64,000 nt of DNA from the NCBI GenBank assembly GCA_958295805.1, contig OY282373.1, forward strand, positions 839,001-903,000, given 5' to 3'. Under the pieces are notes generated by a model. That model worked only from the letters and a program-made list of their open reading frames with translations, ran no database searches and was not told the origin of the DNA. Every line of letters starts with the position of its first letter. The first letter of the stretch is position 1. Position numbers and translations under genes: made by a program. Source of the DNA: an uncultured Nitrospirales bacterium. Lineage in GTDB: Bacteria; Nitrospirota; Nitrospiria; Nitrospirales; UBA8639. Of this stretch, positions 35,908 through 43,650 are shown in pieces.

Positions 35908-37845
35908 CTACGAGGGAACAAGCTCCAACGCCTCTATTCTGCGAGGGGCAAGCTCCAGGGATTTTTCGAGATAGCGTCTTGCCACGTCCTCGTACTCTGG
36001 AGCGGAGGCGCTGACCACCCGATACAACTTTGCGAGGGACACGTAGATTTGCCAATTCTCAGGCTCATCTTCAAGGGCGGCGACCGCCTCGGCATTTACC
36101 AGCGCGAGCATTTGTTCCGCCTCGGTCCTGGACTTGGCGCGGAGAACGTCCCAGCGTTCCGTCACTTTTTCGAAAAGGAGGAGTCTGGGATCGTTTGCGA
36201 GCGGCTTAAAGTCGGTTGCCCGTTGAAAAGCACCTCTGAGTTGATCGGGGGAGTTTGCTACGTCTGCGACGTCCATTCTGATGATAGCGCTGGCCGCCGA
36301 GTATATCGCGTGGTTTGCCAGGAGACTCGCCCCGACCAGAGCGATCGTTCCGGCTGCGATGACTGCACGAGCCACGTTGTGCCGAAAGAGGTCCGTGGGG
36401 GCGAAGTGCTCGAAGATGTGTCGAAGTCGCACCCAGCGCCGGCCGGCCGGCGCTGGTGCTCTTTCGAGGTTGGCGACGAAAGCGAGCAGCAGAATATACT
36501 GGAGAGAACCGGTGGAGGAGGAGAGTGCAAACTGGTTCTGTACGAAATGTCCCGCCAGTGCGGCGCCGACGAACAGCGTCAGAATCCGTTCCCTGAAATC
36601 CATCCCCCTGGCTGCGCGCGCCACGACACAGAACGTGAATGTCCAGAGGGAGAGGTAGCTCAACAGACCGAACAGACCCTTTGTCGTCAGTTCCTCAACG
36701 AGTTTGTTGTGCGCATTGTCGAAGAGCGGCATGTGCCCACTCAATCCGGCGGCATACCGGCCGGAGATTACGATGTAGTTCTCAGGTCCCCAACCGAGCA
36801 TCGGCTTGTCGGCAAATCCTTTCAACCCTACCTGCCAGCCCGCCAGGCGTTCCCAAACGCCCGAGGAGCGGTTTGAGAACAGACTTGAGAACACCGTATC
36901 GGGCGGGAAGAGACTTGGCCTGAAAGACAAGAGCAGCGTCAGGAGGAATCCCGCTCCCAAAAGGCTTGTCAGTCCAACAGTGGCGACCCGGGCAATTCGA
37001 GTGTTGCCAAGAACTATGGACAGCACGGCCAGGAAGCCAACGGCCGTGACAAGTCCTGCAAGCGGTCCTCGGCTGGCGGTCAGGCCGAGCGCCCACAGAT
37101 CGATCAGCACGACGCTTCCCCAGAAGATTCTCCGGATCTGAAGTCTGAGACGAGCCAGCGTCACCGCCGGCGGCGACATCCGGTTTCGTTTGCGGCGTCG
37201 TTCGCCCATACTCTCGGACGGCGGGGACGCGGCCGGCGTGGCGACGGGGATGAACGATTGAGCGAGGAACCCCAAGGCGACGACGATGTTAACCATCACG
37301 TACATGCCGAGATAGATCGGATTGCCGAGCGTCGTGCCGACTCTTTGAAGGTCCCAAATGAGAAAAGGCGCGTCTGAAAAATAGTACTTCTGACCGACGG
37401 CCAGCAGGGCCATCATCAGGCTGAAGCCAAGATTGAAATTGAGAAGAATGCGCCAATCCCTGACGGTTCGGACCGTGGACACCAGAACCACGGTGAATAG
37501 AAACCAATGGATCAGGTCCACGACGCCCTGCATCCGTTCGTAGCTTGACCAGAAACTCCGCTGGACGCTGACGCCGTAGAACGCCGCGAGCGTCGTCACG
37601 CCGAGGATAATGGCAAACAGGATCAGAAGCCGCGAGCGCGGCGGACGGAAGGCGGGTCTCAAGAACGCGAGCAGCGTCCAGAAACCAAAGACAATCTCGA
37701 TAATGACCCGTGAATAGAGAGCTTTCCCAACGACGTAAGGGAAAATAGTCTGAGGGGTGACGACAAAGGGCGTCAGGAGGATCAGAGCAAAGCCCGTCCA
37801 GATGCCGTAGAGCAGAATTTTTTCCAGGAGACGAAGCTGAGGCAT
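35908..37845 (-). CDS. O-antigen ligase/polymerase-like membrane protein
   Basis: A protein of about 645 aa with many TM segments and the Wzy_C/O-antigen ligase signature in the large outside loop: GWGPENYIV, then FDNAHNKLVEELTTKGLFG (the conserved H and E/R-rich motif). The C-terminal 150 residues are soluble with TPR-like helices ending in ARRYLEKSLELAPRRIEALELVP. Such proteins ligate or polymerise glycans at the periplasmic face, or act as protein O-oligosaccharyltransferases. I prefer the ATG at 37845 over an in-frame GTG at 37890; neither has a clear ribosome site. It fits the glycan theme of the window but is not linked to the GT array. Confidence 0.75.
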   Translation of the reverse strand: MPQLRLLEKILLYGIWTGFALILLTPFVVTPQTIFPYVVGKALYSRVIIEIVFGFWTLLAFLRPAFRPPRSRLLILFAIILGVTTLAAFYGVSVQRSFWSSYERMQGVVDLIHWFLFTVVLVSTVRTVRDWRILLNFNLGFSLMMALLAVGQKYYFSDAPFLIWDLQRVGTTLGNPIYLGMYVMVNIVVALGFLAQSFIPVATPAASPPSESMGERRRKRNRMSPPAVTLARLRLQIRRIFWGSVVLIDLWALGLTASRGPLAGLVTAVGFLAVLSIVLGNTRIARVATVGLTSLLGAGFLLTLLLSFRPSLFPPDTVFSSLFSNRSSGVWERLAGWQVGLKGFADKPMLGWGPENYIVISGRYAAGLSGHMPLFDNAHNKLVEELTTKGLFGLLSYLSLWTFTFCVVARAARGMDFRERILTLFVGAALAGHFVQNQFALSSSTGSLQYILLLAFVANLERAPAPAGRRWVRLRHIFEHFAPTDLFRHNVARAVIAAGTIALVGASLLANHAIYSAASAIIRMDVADVANSPDQLRGAFQRATDFKPLANDPRLLLFEKVTERWDVLRAKSRTEAEQMLALVNAEAVAALEDEPENWQIYVSLAKLYRVVSASAPEYEDVARRYLEKSLELAPRRIEALELVPS

Positions 37846-38000
37846 GAAGCAAATCCCGTGGACGGCCTGCCGGAGAGGATCACCGTCCACACGTTTTCGA
37901 GAAGTGTGGTGATCGGGTCACGACGCTACTGACTCCACCTGAGACGGTCCATCTCACCAAGCGTGTTGAGCATTATACGCAAAACCGGAGGCGTCTCACC

Positions 38001-38132
38001 ATGCGAGGGCAGAATCGCGAAAGGAATACAGGAATAACAGTGGGAGTGGGGGAGGCGGAATTGGTGACGCCGTCAGCGAATGGAGTGAACGTTTACAAAG
38101 ATGACGGGACAGTCCGGTCGTTGGGTTACTGA
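38001..38132 (+). other. Possible small ORF (43 aa), uncertain
   Basis: The frame MRGQNRERNTG... ends in GVNVYKDDGTVRSLGY and overlaps the 3' end of the convergent PTPS gene. The composition is protein-like and could be a remnant of a larger gene, but there is no Shine-Dalgarno and I recognise no family. This is the only content seen in the 280-bp gap besides the presumed promoter of the O-antigen ligase gene. Confidence 0.2.
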
Positions 38133-38926
38133 GGAACGACGGAATACTCCAGGGTCAGTTCACGTTGATCGTGGAGCTTGAGTTTGTCGAGTTGCCCGCC
38201 TGAAACTGCGATCAAGTGGGGCCAGAGTACTTGGGCCAACGTTGAAAGGGTCACCGGCTGGGAGGCAAATTGAGGGTGTTGGGACAGGTTGATTCCAGAA
38301 AAACGTTGCAAGACTTGGTTGTTGACCAATTCGTCCAGTGCGGCGATATCCGTGACTCGACCCGTCACGGGATCAATCGGGCCTCGAACCGTCACGTCCA
38401 GCGAAAGGTGCCAGACGTCGCTCGGAGAAGCAGGGAAGTGCCGCCCCACCATGAGGGCGTACTGACGGGTTACCAGAGCCTCCGCGGGTTCTTCCTTTTC
38501 TTTTGACGCCCGGGACGTTCCTTGCGGCGTGTGGACTTCGACCCACAGATTGTTTCCCTCGGACAACTTGACCACTTTGACGCCTTGCGTCTCTGGGTGA
38601 TCACGAAATTTCCGCCAGAGCACCAAGGCAAGATTTTCCGTGGTGGGGATAAGGCGTTCAAAATAGGGAGTATCGACGTTGAGGTGTTTATGGTCGAACT
38701 CTTCAAGTACGTCCGTTGCGATTTGCTTGAGGTCGTACAAATTAATAATCATCCCCGTGACGGGATCGACCCTTCCACCAAGGTTCACGTCAAGAAGATA
38801 GTTGTGCCCATGCTCCTGAAAACACGGACCAAAGATTTCTCGATTGCGAGCCTCGTCCCAGTCGGCGTTGACATACCGGTGCGACGCTGAAAATTCTATT
38901 CGTTTGGTGAGGGTCGATTGAATCAT
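38126..38926 (-). CDS. Two-domain QueD/6-pyruvoyl-tetrahydropterin synthase-like protein
   Basis: This 266-aa protein has two PTPS/QueD-fold halves. The N-terminal half keeps the active-site set: FSASHRY, GPCFQEHGHNY (Cys and two zinc His), NLYDLK, FDHKHLN and TTENLA. The C-terminal half (about residues 148-266) repeats the core pattern (LDVTVRGPIDPVTGRVTDIAAL...TLSTLAQVLW) but lacks the HGH zinc site, so it is probably structural. QueD converts 7,8-dihydroneopterin triphosphate to carboxytetrahydropterin in queuosine synthesis; PTPS makes tetrahydropterins. No partner queuosine genes lie nearby, so the exact reaction is open. Confidence 0.8.
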   Translation of the reverse strand: MIQSTLTKRIEFSASHRYVNADWDEARNREIFGPCFQEHGHNYLLDVNLGGRVDPVTGMIINLYDLKQIATDVLEEFDHKHLNVDTPYFERLIPTTENLALVLWRKFRDHPETQGVKVVKLSEGNNLWVEVHTPQGTSRASKEKEEPAEALVTRQYALMVGRHFPASPSDVWHLSLDVTVRGPIDPVTGRVTDIAALDELVNNQVLQRFSGINLSQHPQFASQPVTLSTLAQVLWPHLIAVSGGQLDKLKLHDQRELTLEYSVVPQ

Positions 38927-38952
38927 GCGTCAAGCACGAACGCTGGATAATG

Positions 38953-39001
38953 AAAAAGGCCAGGGGTTCGTCCCTCAATGCGAGGCAACGTTCCTGGCCT
39001 T
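38953..39001 (-). terminator. Terminator downstream of erpA
   Basis: On the minus strand the arms AAGGCCAGG / CCTGGCCTT end in a run of five T. The loop is long and can form a second small stem. It lies between erpA and the PTPS gene, so the two are probably transcribed separately. Confidence 0.7.
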
Positions 39002-39025
39002 GTTCACGTGAGAAGAACGCTGGGA

Positions 39026-39349
39026 TCAGACGTTAAAGGAACTGCCGCAACCACAGGTGCTTTTCGCTTGCGGGTTTTTAATTGCAAAACCGGAGCCTTG
39101 CAGACTGTCCACGTAATCGACTTCAGCCCCGTTCAGCATCGGGGCGCTTTGCGAATCCACGATGACTTTGACCTCGCCTTTTTCAATCACCGTGTCGTCA
39201 TCGTCCATTTTGGATTCAAATGACATCCCGTATTGATAGCCGCTGCACCCGCCGCCTTTGACGTAGATCCGCAATCCAACGACGTCCTCTTCTTCCTCGT
39301 GTACCAACTCTTTAATTTTTTCTTCAGCTCCTGGGGTGATGGTGACCAT
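39026..39349 (-). CDS. erpA: A-type Fe-S carrier, ErpA-like
   Basis: This 107-aa A-type protein has GGGCSGYQYGM and the C-terminal CGCGSSF cysteines, so all three ligand cysteines are present. The acidic residues around 50-55 and the full motif set resemble ErpA more than IscA. It probably delivers clusters from IscU to target enzymes. It lies away from the isc operon and has its own terminator. Confidence 0.83.
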   Translation of the reverse strand: MVTITPGAEEKIKELVHEEEEDVVGLRIYVKGGGCSGYQYGMSFESKMDDDDTVIEKGEVKVIVDSQSAPMLNGAEVDYVDSLQGSGFAIKNPQAKSTCGCGSSFNV

Positions 39350-39507
39350 AATTCCCTCCGTTTTTTATTGAATGATAGGACAGGTCTCGGTTGTTTGCTC
39401 ACGTTCTTTGACCCGAAACGGGCGTCATGGGAACACGTCTATGATAGTCACCCTCCCGGTGATTGTCAATTTGTGCAAGGAACAATCGGCAAAAAAAGAA
39501 GAAGAAA

Positions 39508-40092
39508 TCAGGCTTCCAGGTCTTTTAACCATTCTTCTTGTAGGGCTAAGGGCACCGTGGCGTCCGCGACGTAGTGCTCGTGGTTGATTATGATGCTCGC
39601 ACGAGCGTCAGCCGCTTTCAAGGCTTGCACGCACGAGGGGGGCACCTGAAACCGGACAAAATGGACGGCGCTTATTTTTCCTTCCTTGCTATGACCGGCT
39701 TCAAACTCGGCAAAAACGGCGTGGTCCTGAACTCTGATGGCCAGAGTGTCGGGCCGGTCGAAGTTCTGAAAGGAATCCAACAGCTCTTTCATGCGATCCC
39801 CGTCGGTAATTTCAATCATCACGGTGGCGCTGAGTTCACCTGGTTGCGGAAGAAGGGCATTGTACACGTCAAGTTCGTCCTGAACGTTGGCCGGTTCGAC
39901 AATGCGTTCGACGCGGATCATTTCCTGAATTTGAAAACGCAGCGTCTGGAGATTTTCGAACACCAGCGTCACGAGGGGACCGACGCTGATTCGGCGCCGT
40001 TTTTTCAGGGCAATAATCTCCTTCCGAATGGTGGCACGCCGCGTCTCGTAATCGGCAGGAGAGAGGACGTCGGATTGGGTTAAACGGTTCAT
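39508..40092 (-). CDS. DUF3501 family protein
   Basis: This 194-aa protein begins MNRLTQSDVLSPADYETRR and has the RISVGPLVTLVFEN segment typical of DUF3501. It is mixed alpha/beta with no membrane segment and no conserved cysteines. The start overlaps the stop of the upstream Fe-S oxidoreductase gene (40089-40092, ATGA), so the two are coupled. DUF3501 genes are repeatedly found with this oxidoreductase and a rubrerythrin, but the function is not established. Confidence 0.82.
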   Translation of the reverse strand: MNRLTQSDVLSPADYETRRATIRKEIIALKKRRRISVGPLVTLVFENLQTLRFQIQEMIRVERIVEPANVQDELDVYNALLPQPGELSATVMIEITDGDRMKELLDSFQNFDRPDTLAIRVQDHAVFAEFEAGHSKEGKISAVHFVRFQVPPSCVQALKAADARASIIINHEHYVADATVPLALQEEWLKDLEA

Positions 40093-41396
40093 GATGACGG
40101 GTGATACGCGTCCCGAATAATCTGAATCGGATGTCGGGTGGCCGTGCCGCGTCCGGGCTGAGTCGCGCCTGCTTGATCGAGTTGCAAAGCGGCCAGCGGA
40201 CAGTCCGAGGCCACACTATCCGGTTCGACGCTGGAGATGGAACGCACGGTCTTTTTTGCGATGTTCATCGAAAGCTCAAAAAATTCGACTTTGGCCCCCC
40301 ACGATCCATCGTGACCGGAACACTTTTCAATCAACTCGACGCGGGCCCCGGTGAGTTCCAGTAATTCTTTCGACTTGAACCCGATGTTCTGGTCGCGCAA
40401 ATGACACGGCACCTGGTAGGCAATCCGTTGCGTGGTCCGCGCGAAATCCAATGAAAGCGCGTCTTCTTTTTTGAGCCGCATCAGATATTCGCAGATATCG
40501 AAGGTTCGCTCGGACAACTTCGCCATTTCGGGCGTGGGCACCAGATACGGATATTCCCGCTTAAACATAAGACTGCAACTGGGCGTTGGGACTACGAGGT
40601 CATACCCTTGATCGAGATACGGCTGAAACAGGCGGACGTGATGGGTGGCCGTCTGCACGATGGCGTCGGTATCGCCGAGATCAAAGGATGGCATACGGCA
40701 GCACCGTTGTCCGGTGGGCACCGTGACGTCCACGTTGTTCTTTTCCAGGACCTGAACCGTCGCCTTGCCGATATCCACGGCTTGGTAGTTCACCAGGCAA
40801 CTCGGAAACAGGACGACTTTTCGTCGAGCGGGTTCGGGCCGGCGCGTGGCGTGGCGTTTGCGCCACCACGTGGGAAAGGTTTCGTGAGAAAAGGGCAGCA
40901 CGTGCCGGTCCCGATGCAGGCCGATCGCGTGTTCCAACACGGTCCTGATCCACGGCGTCGAGAGCACCCGGTTGGTCAGCGAAGCGGTCAGGCTCCCCAT
41001 TTTTCCAATCAGGTCGGTTTTGACCAGAAGGGAATCCCGCCACGAGGCTCCTTGTTCCTTGACTCGTTGCTTTTTCCACGCGGCCATGAGGCGAGGAAAG
41101 TCAATTTCGTAATCATGGGGTGGCGTGTAGGGACAATGGTTGTAACAGAGCTTGCAGTAATAACATTCCCGTTCGACCCGTTCGTAATCCGCCGCGGTCA
41201 GGTTGGAGACGGTGCCGTCATGGTCGTCGATTCGATCCAGCAACGTGTTGAAGGAAGGGCAGAGGTTGAAACAACGACGACAGCCTTCGCACACGTCGAA
41301 CACGCGACGGGTTTCTTGTTCGAGACGTTCTCGCGTCAAGTCAGGAGAGATGAGGTGAAGGCCCTTCACAAACGTCCTTACGTGCTGAAGCATCAT
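40089..41396 (-). CDS. Fe-S oxidoreductase (GlpC/HdrD-like)
   Basis: This protein of about 435 aa has two 4Fe-4S motifs near the N-terminus (CEGCRRCFNLCP and CYYCKLCYNHCPY). Two cysteine-rich CCG-like domains follow (PSCLVNYQA...GQRCCRMPS and VPCHLRD...EKCSGHDGSWG). This is the layout of GlpC and heterodisulfide-reductase-D-type subunits, which pass electrons between quinones or thiols and flavoproteins. The tandem ATGs at 41396/41393 are chosen by family fit; the frame is open to 41465 and no clear ribosome site is seen. It is coupled to the DUF3501 gene. Confidence 0.82.
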   Translation of the reverse strand: MMLQHVRTFVKGLHLISPDLTRERLEQETRRVFDVCEGCRRCFNLCPSFNTLLDRIDDHDGTVSNLTAADYERVERECYYCKLCYNHCPYTPPHDYEIDFPRLMAAWKKQRVKEQGASWRDSLLVKTDLIGKMGSLTASLTNRVLSTPWIRTVLEHAIGLHRDRHVLPFSHETFPTWWRKRHATRRPEPARRKVVLFPSCLVNYQAVDIGKATVQVLEKNNVDVTVPTGQRCCRMPSFDLGDTDAIVQTATHHVRLFQPYLDQGYDLVVPTPSCSLMFKREYPYLVPTPEMAKLSERTFDICEYLMRLKKEDALSLDFARTTQRIAYQVPCHLRDQNIGFKSKELLELTGARVELIEKCSGHDGSWGAKVEFFELSMNIAKKTVRSISSVEPDSVASDCPLAALQLDQAGATQPGRGTATRHPIQIIRDAYHPSS

Positions 41397-41496
41397 GGAC
41401 GGGAAGCGGAGTCGGTTACGGCGGCGACTCCGCTCCATTGTCGTGCAGGCCAGGGCAGCCTGCACGGTTCACTCAAGGCTTGAGAGGCGAAAAGGG

Positions 41497-41925
41497 TTAG
41501 ACGGCGTTCAACGACTCCAGCCCTTTGGTGAAGCGGTTGGCGTGTGAGCGTTCGGCTTTGGCCAAGGTCTCAAACCATTCCGCTAACTCGTCAAAGCCTT
41601 CTTCTCTGGCGGTTTTGGCCATGCCCGGGTACATTTGCGTGTACTCGTAGGTTTCGCCTTCAATGGCCGCCTTGAGATTCGCTTCGGTGTTCCCGATGGG
41701 TTCGCCTGTGGCGGGATCACCCACTTCCTTCAAAAAATCCAGATGGCCGAACGCATGGCCGGTTTCGGCTTCCGAGGTGTCACGGAACAAGCCGCCGACG
41801 TCCGGATGCCCTTCAATATCGGCGCGGCGTGCAAAATACAGATACCGCCGATTGGCTTGTGATTCACCGGCAAAAGCCGCCTTGAGATTGTCATGACTTT
41901 TGGTTCCTTTGAGACTCTGGCTCAT
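41497..41925 (-). CDS. Rubrerythrin (diiron domain only)
   Basis: This 142-aa protein has the diiron four-helix bundle ligands ([40 protein letters not shown]), giving a peroxide-reducing centre. It lacks the C-terminal rubredoxin domain of classical rubrerythrins, so another electron donor is needed; the Fe-S oxidoreductase 100 bp downstream is a natural candidate (inference). The ATG at 41925 follows AGAGGAGAAAG. Confidence 0.88.
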   Translation of the reverse strand: MSQSLKGTKSHDNLKAAFAGESQANRRYLYFARRADIEGHPDVGGLFRDTSEAETGHAFGHLDFLKEVGDPATGEPIGNTEANLKAAIEGETYEYTQMYPGMAKTAREEGFDELAEWFETLAKAERSHANRFTKGLESLNAV

Positions 41926-41959
41926 CTCTTTCTCCTCTTGTTGTGCGAATGATGCGAAC

Positions 41960-42754
41960 CTACATGAAGTTAAACGTTCTCGTATACCCCACGGAAAAGC
42001 CGATTTCGTCAACGTTGAAATCGTACGGCAATCGTGCCTTATCCCGAGCCGACCCGTCACCCCTGCTGTAATCAATGTCCCAACTGGAATATTGGATGCG
42101 CACGTCAAAGCGATTCTTGCTGCTTCCGAACTCCAGGCCACCCCCGATAAGCCAGGGAATGGCATTGCGGCTTTTCCGGGTCAAGCCGCGAATCACGTTG
42201 GCCCCGGTCGCTTTGTTATCATGGGCGGCTCCAAAGGTCGCGTTCAGCCACTTCACGCCGGAAATCACGTACAGTGAGCGGCCTTCACCCAGGAACCCAA
42301 GCCCCTGGGGCACAAACCCCAAGCGTGCGTTGAGCCCCAAGCTGTGGTTCTTTTCCAGTGACCAAGCTCCGGGGAAGACGTCTCCATCGGCAATGTCTGA
42401 GCCGGAACGTGTTCCTCGCAGATACCCTCCTACCTTACTGGAGTAAACGGCGCCTTCAACCTCACCCGAAAGATACACTTGGTCGGACAGGAACGTGCGA
42501 TATCCCACGTTTCCCATGAACGCGGTGAACCCGTCGTTTGCGCTATCCTCGGCTGTCTTGGAACTTGCCGTCGCTCCGAGAGCACCCGCGTTGAACATGG
42601 CACTTTTGGAATAATCCACCTCGGCAAGGTCATAGCCGAACCTGACTCCTGCAAAAAATCCTTCCGTGTCGTTCGCCGCCGCCCCCGTCACACTGGCGAA
42701 CATGAGAATCCCCGCCGTTACGACCGGGAACGTTTTGGCCCACCACCTATTCAT
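41960..42754 (-). CDS. Outer-membrane beta-barrel protein
   Basis: This 264-aa protein has a signal peptide (MNRWWAKTFPVVTAGILMFA, cleaved near AAAND). It then has alternating amphipathic strands (GFFAGVRFGYDLAEVDYS, VYLSGEVEGAVYSS) and a C-terminal aromatic end (YTRTFNFM), as expected for a small OmpA/OmpW-type barrel. The ATG at 42754 is set by GGGAGGG upstream. The function is unknown. A divergent or unrelated promoter probably separates it from rubrerythrin, as the gap is only 34 bp in the same direction. Confidence 0.75.
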   Translation of the reverse strand: MNRWWAKTFPVVTAGILMFASVTGAAANDTEGFFAGVRFGYDLAEVDYSKSAMFNAGALGATASSKTAEDSANDGFTAFMGNVGYRTFLSDQVYLSGEVEGAVYSSKVGGYLRGTRSGSDIADGDVFPGAWSLEKNHSLGLNARLGFVPQGLGFLGEGRSLYVISGVKWLNATFGAAHDNKATGANVIRGLTRKSRNAIPWLIGGGLEFGSSKNRFDVRIQYSSWDIDYSRGDGSARDKARLPYDFNVDEIGFSVGYTRTFNFM

Positions 42755-42797
42755 CGCTAGCCCTCCCGTGAGAAATGATGTCCCTTTTGGAACATGG

Positions 42798-43277
42798 TTA
42801 AAAAAGCCCCGAGGCGTGCCCTGACGAGGCCATGAAGAACAGCATGGGAATCGAAAGCATCGTGTTGGTCCGTGACGCCAAAAGCGCGACTCGGGCGCAT
42901 TGCTTCTTTTCATCAGCCGTCGCTTCTTTGATGCCGAGGACTTTTTTCTGGTTGGGCCAGATAATGCCCCAGACGTTCAAGAGCATAATGGTTCCGAGCC
43001 ACGCCCCCATCCCAATGACCGCGTCCGGTCCTTGCAGGGCAAACGCCGAAACGAATCGGCCCTGGTTCATCAGCAGGCCGGCACCGAAGAGCCACGTCGC
43101 AAGCGCACTCCAACGGAACCACCACAGCGCGTTTGGCACCAGATGGGTAAAGGCCGCAGCCTTGGCTTCGGGGGTGATTTTCCCCAGATAGGGTACTTGA
43201 ATAAAATTGAAGTAATACAAAATGCCGATCCACGTAATACCGGCTAAAAAATGTCCCCATGCGAATACGGTTTCCAT
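42798..43277 (-). CDS. PuuD/urate-hydroxylase-like membrane protein
   Basis: This 159-aa protein of about four TM helices (WGHFLAGITWIGILYYFNF; WWFRWSALATWLFGAGLL; then two more) resembles the membrane domain of the PuuD (DUF989) family. The conserved His in the first helix and the WPNQKKVLG loop are present, but the cytochrome c domain of full PuuD is absent. The true role in this type of short protein is unclear. The ATG at 43277 follows AGAGGA. A 29-residue membrane peptide gene lies 46 bp upstream in the same direction. Confidence 0.65.
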   Translation of the reverse strand: METVFAWGHFLAGITWIGILYYFNFIQVPYLGKITPEAKAAAFTHLVPNALWWFRWSALATWLFGAGLLMNQGRFVSAFALQGPDAVIGMGAWLGTIMLLNVWGIIWPNQKKVLGIKEATADEKKQCARVALLASRTNTMLSIPMLFFMASSGHASGLF

Positions 43278-43323
43278 CTGAGATCCTCTTTCGGTTGAAT
43301 GCGGGTGAGAGATGGTCAAAAAT

Positions 43324-43413
43324 TTATACGAGCATTTTGACGAACACGTATAACACCACGGTCAGGACGAATCCAGCGGTGATCGTTCCAGGAATTGAGT
43401 CGAGTGGGTTCAT
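43324..43413 (-). CDS. 29-aa single-TM peptide
   Basis: A very small gene: MNPLDSIPGTITAG followed by a hydrophobic helix (FVLTVVLYVFV) and KMLV. A strong AGGAGG ribosome site lies 7 bp upstream of the ATG, which decides the start within a longer open frame. Size, TM helix and position directly before the PuuD-like gene suggest an accessory subunit of a membrane complex. The family is not recognised. Confidence 0.55.
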   Translation of the reverse strand: MNPLDSIPGTITAGFVLTVVLYVFVKMLV

Positions 43414-43650
43414 GAGTTCCTCCTTTGTGAGGCGTGACCTCCGCGTCAGTGCGGAGCCGTCAAGACCATAGGCTTGACTGTTGATGCTCGTCGAAGCGAG
43501 CAACGAATGGCGACCTCTCGGACGATGAGCAAAGTACCCTATCGTATTCAGAGAAGAGACTGCAAGAGATTCGAGGTTGGCGTCACGGTACAAGATCGGT
43601 GTCACCTCTTCCGTTGATGGTGTTTCGGCGGAGAGCACGTCGGATCCGTT

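Noticed and set aside
35788-36876. 362-aa plus-strand frame
   Set aside because: It is the complement of the O-antigen ligase gene; the minus-strand frame has TM segments and the Wzy_C motif.
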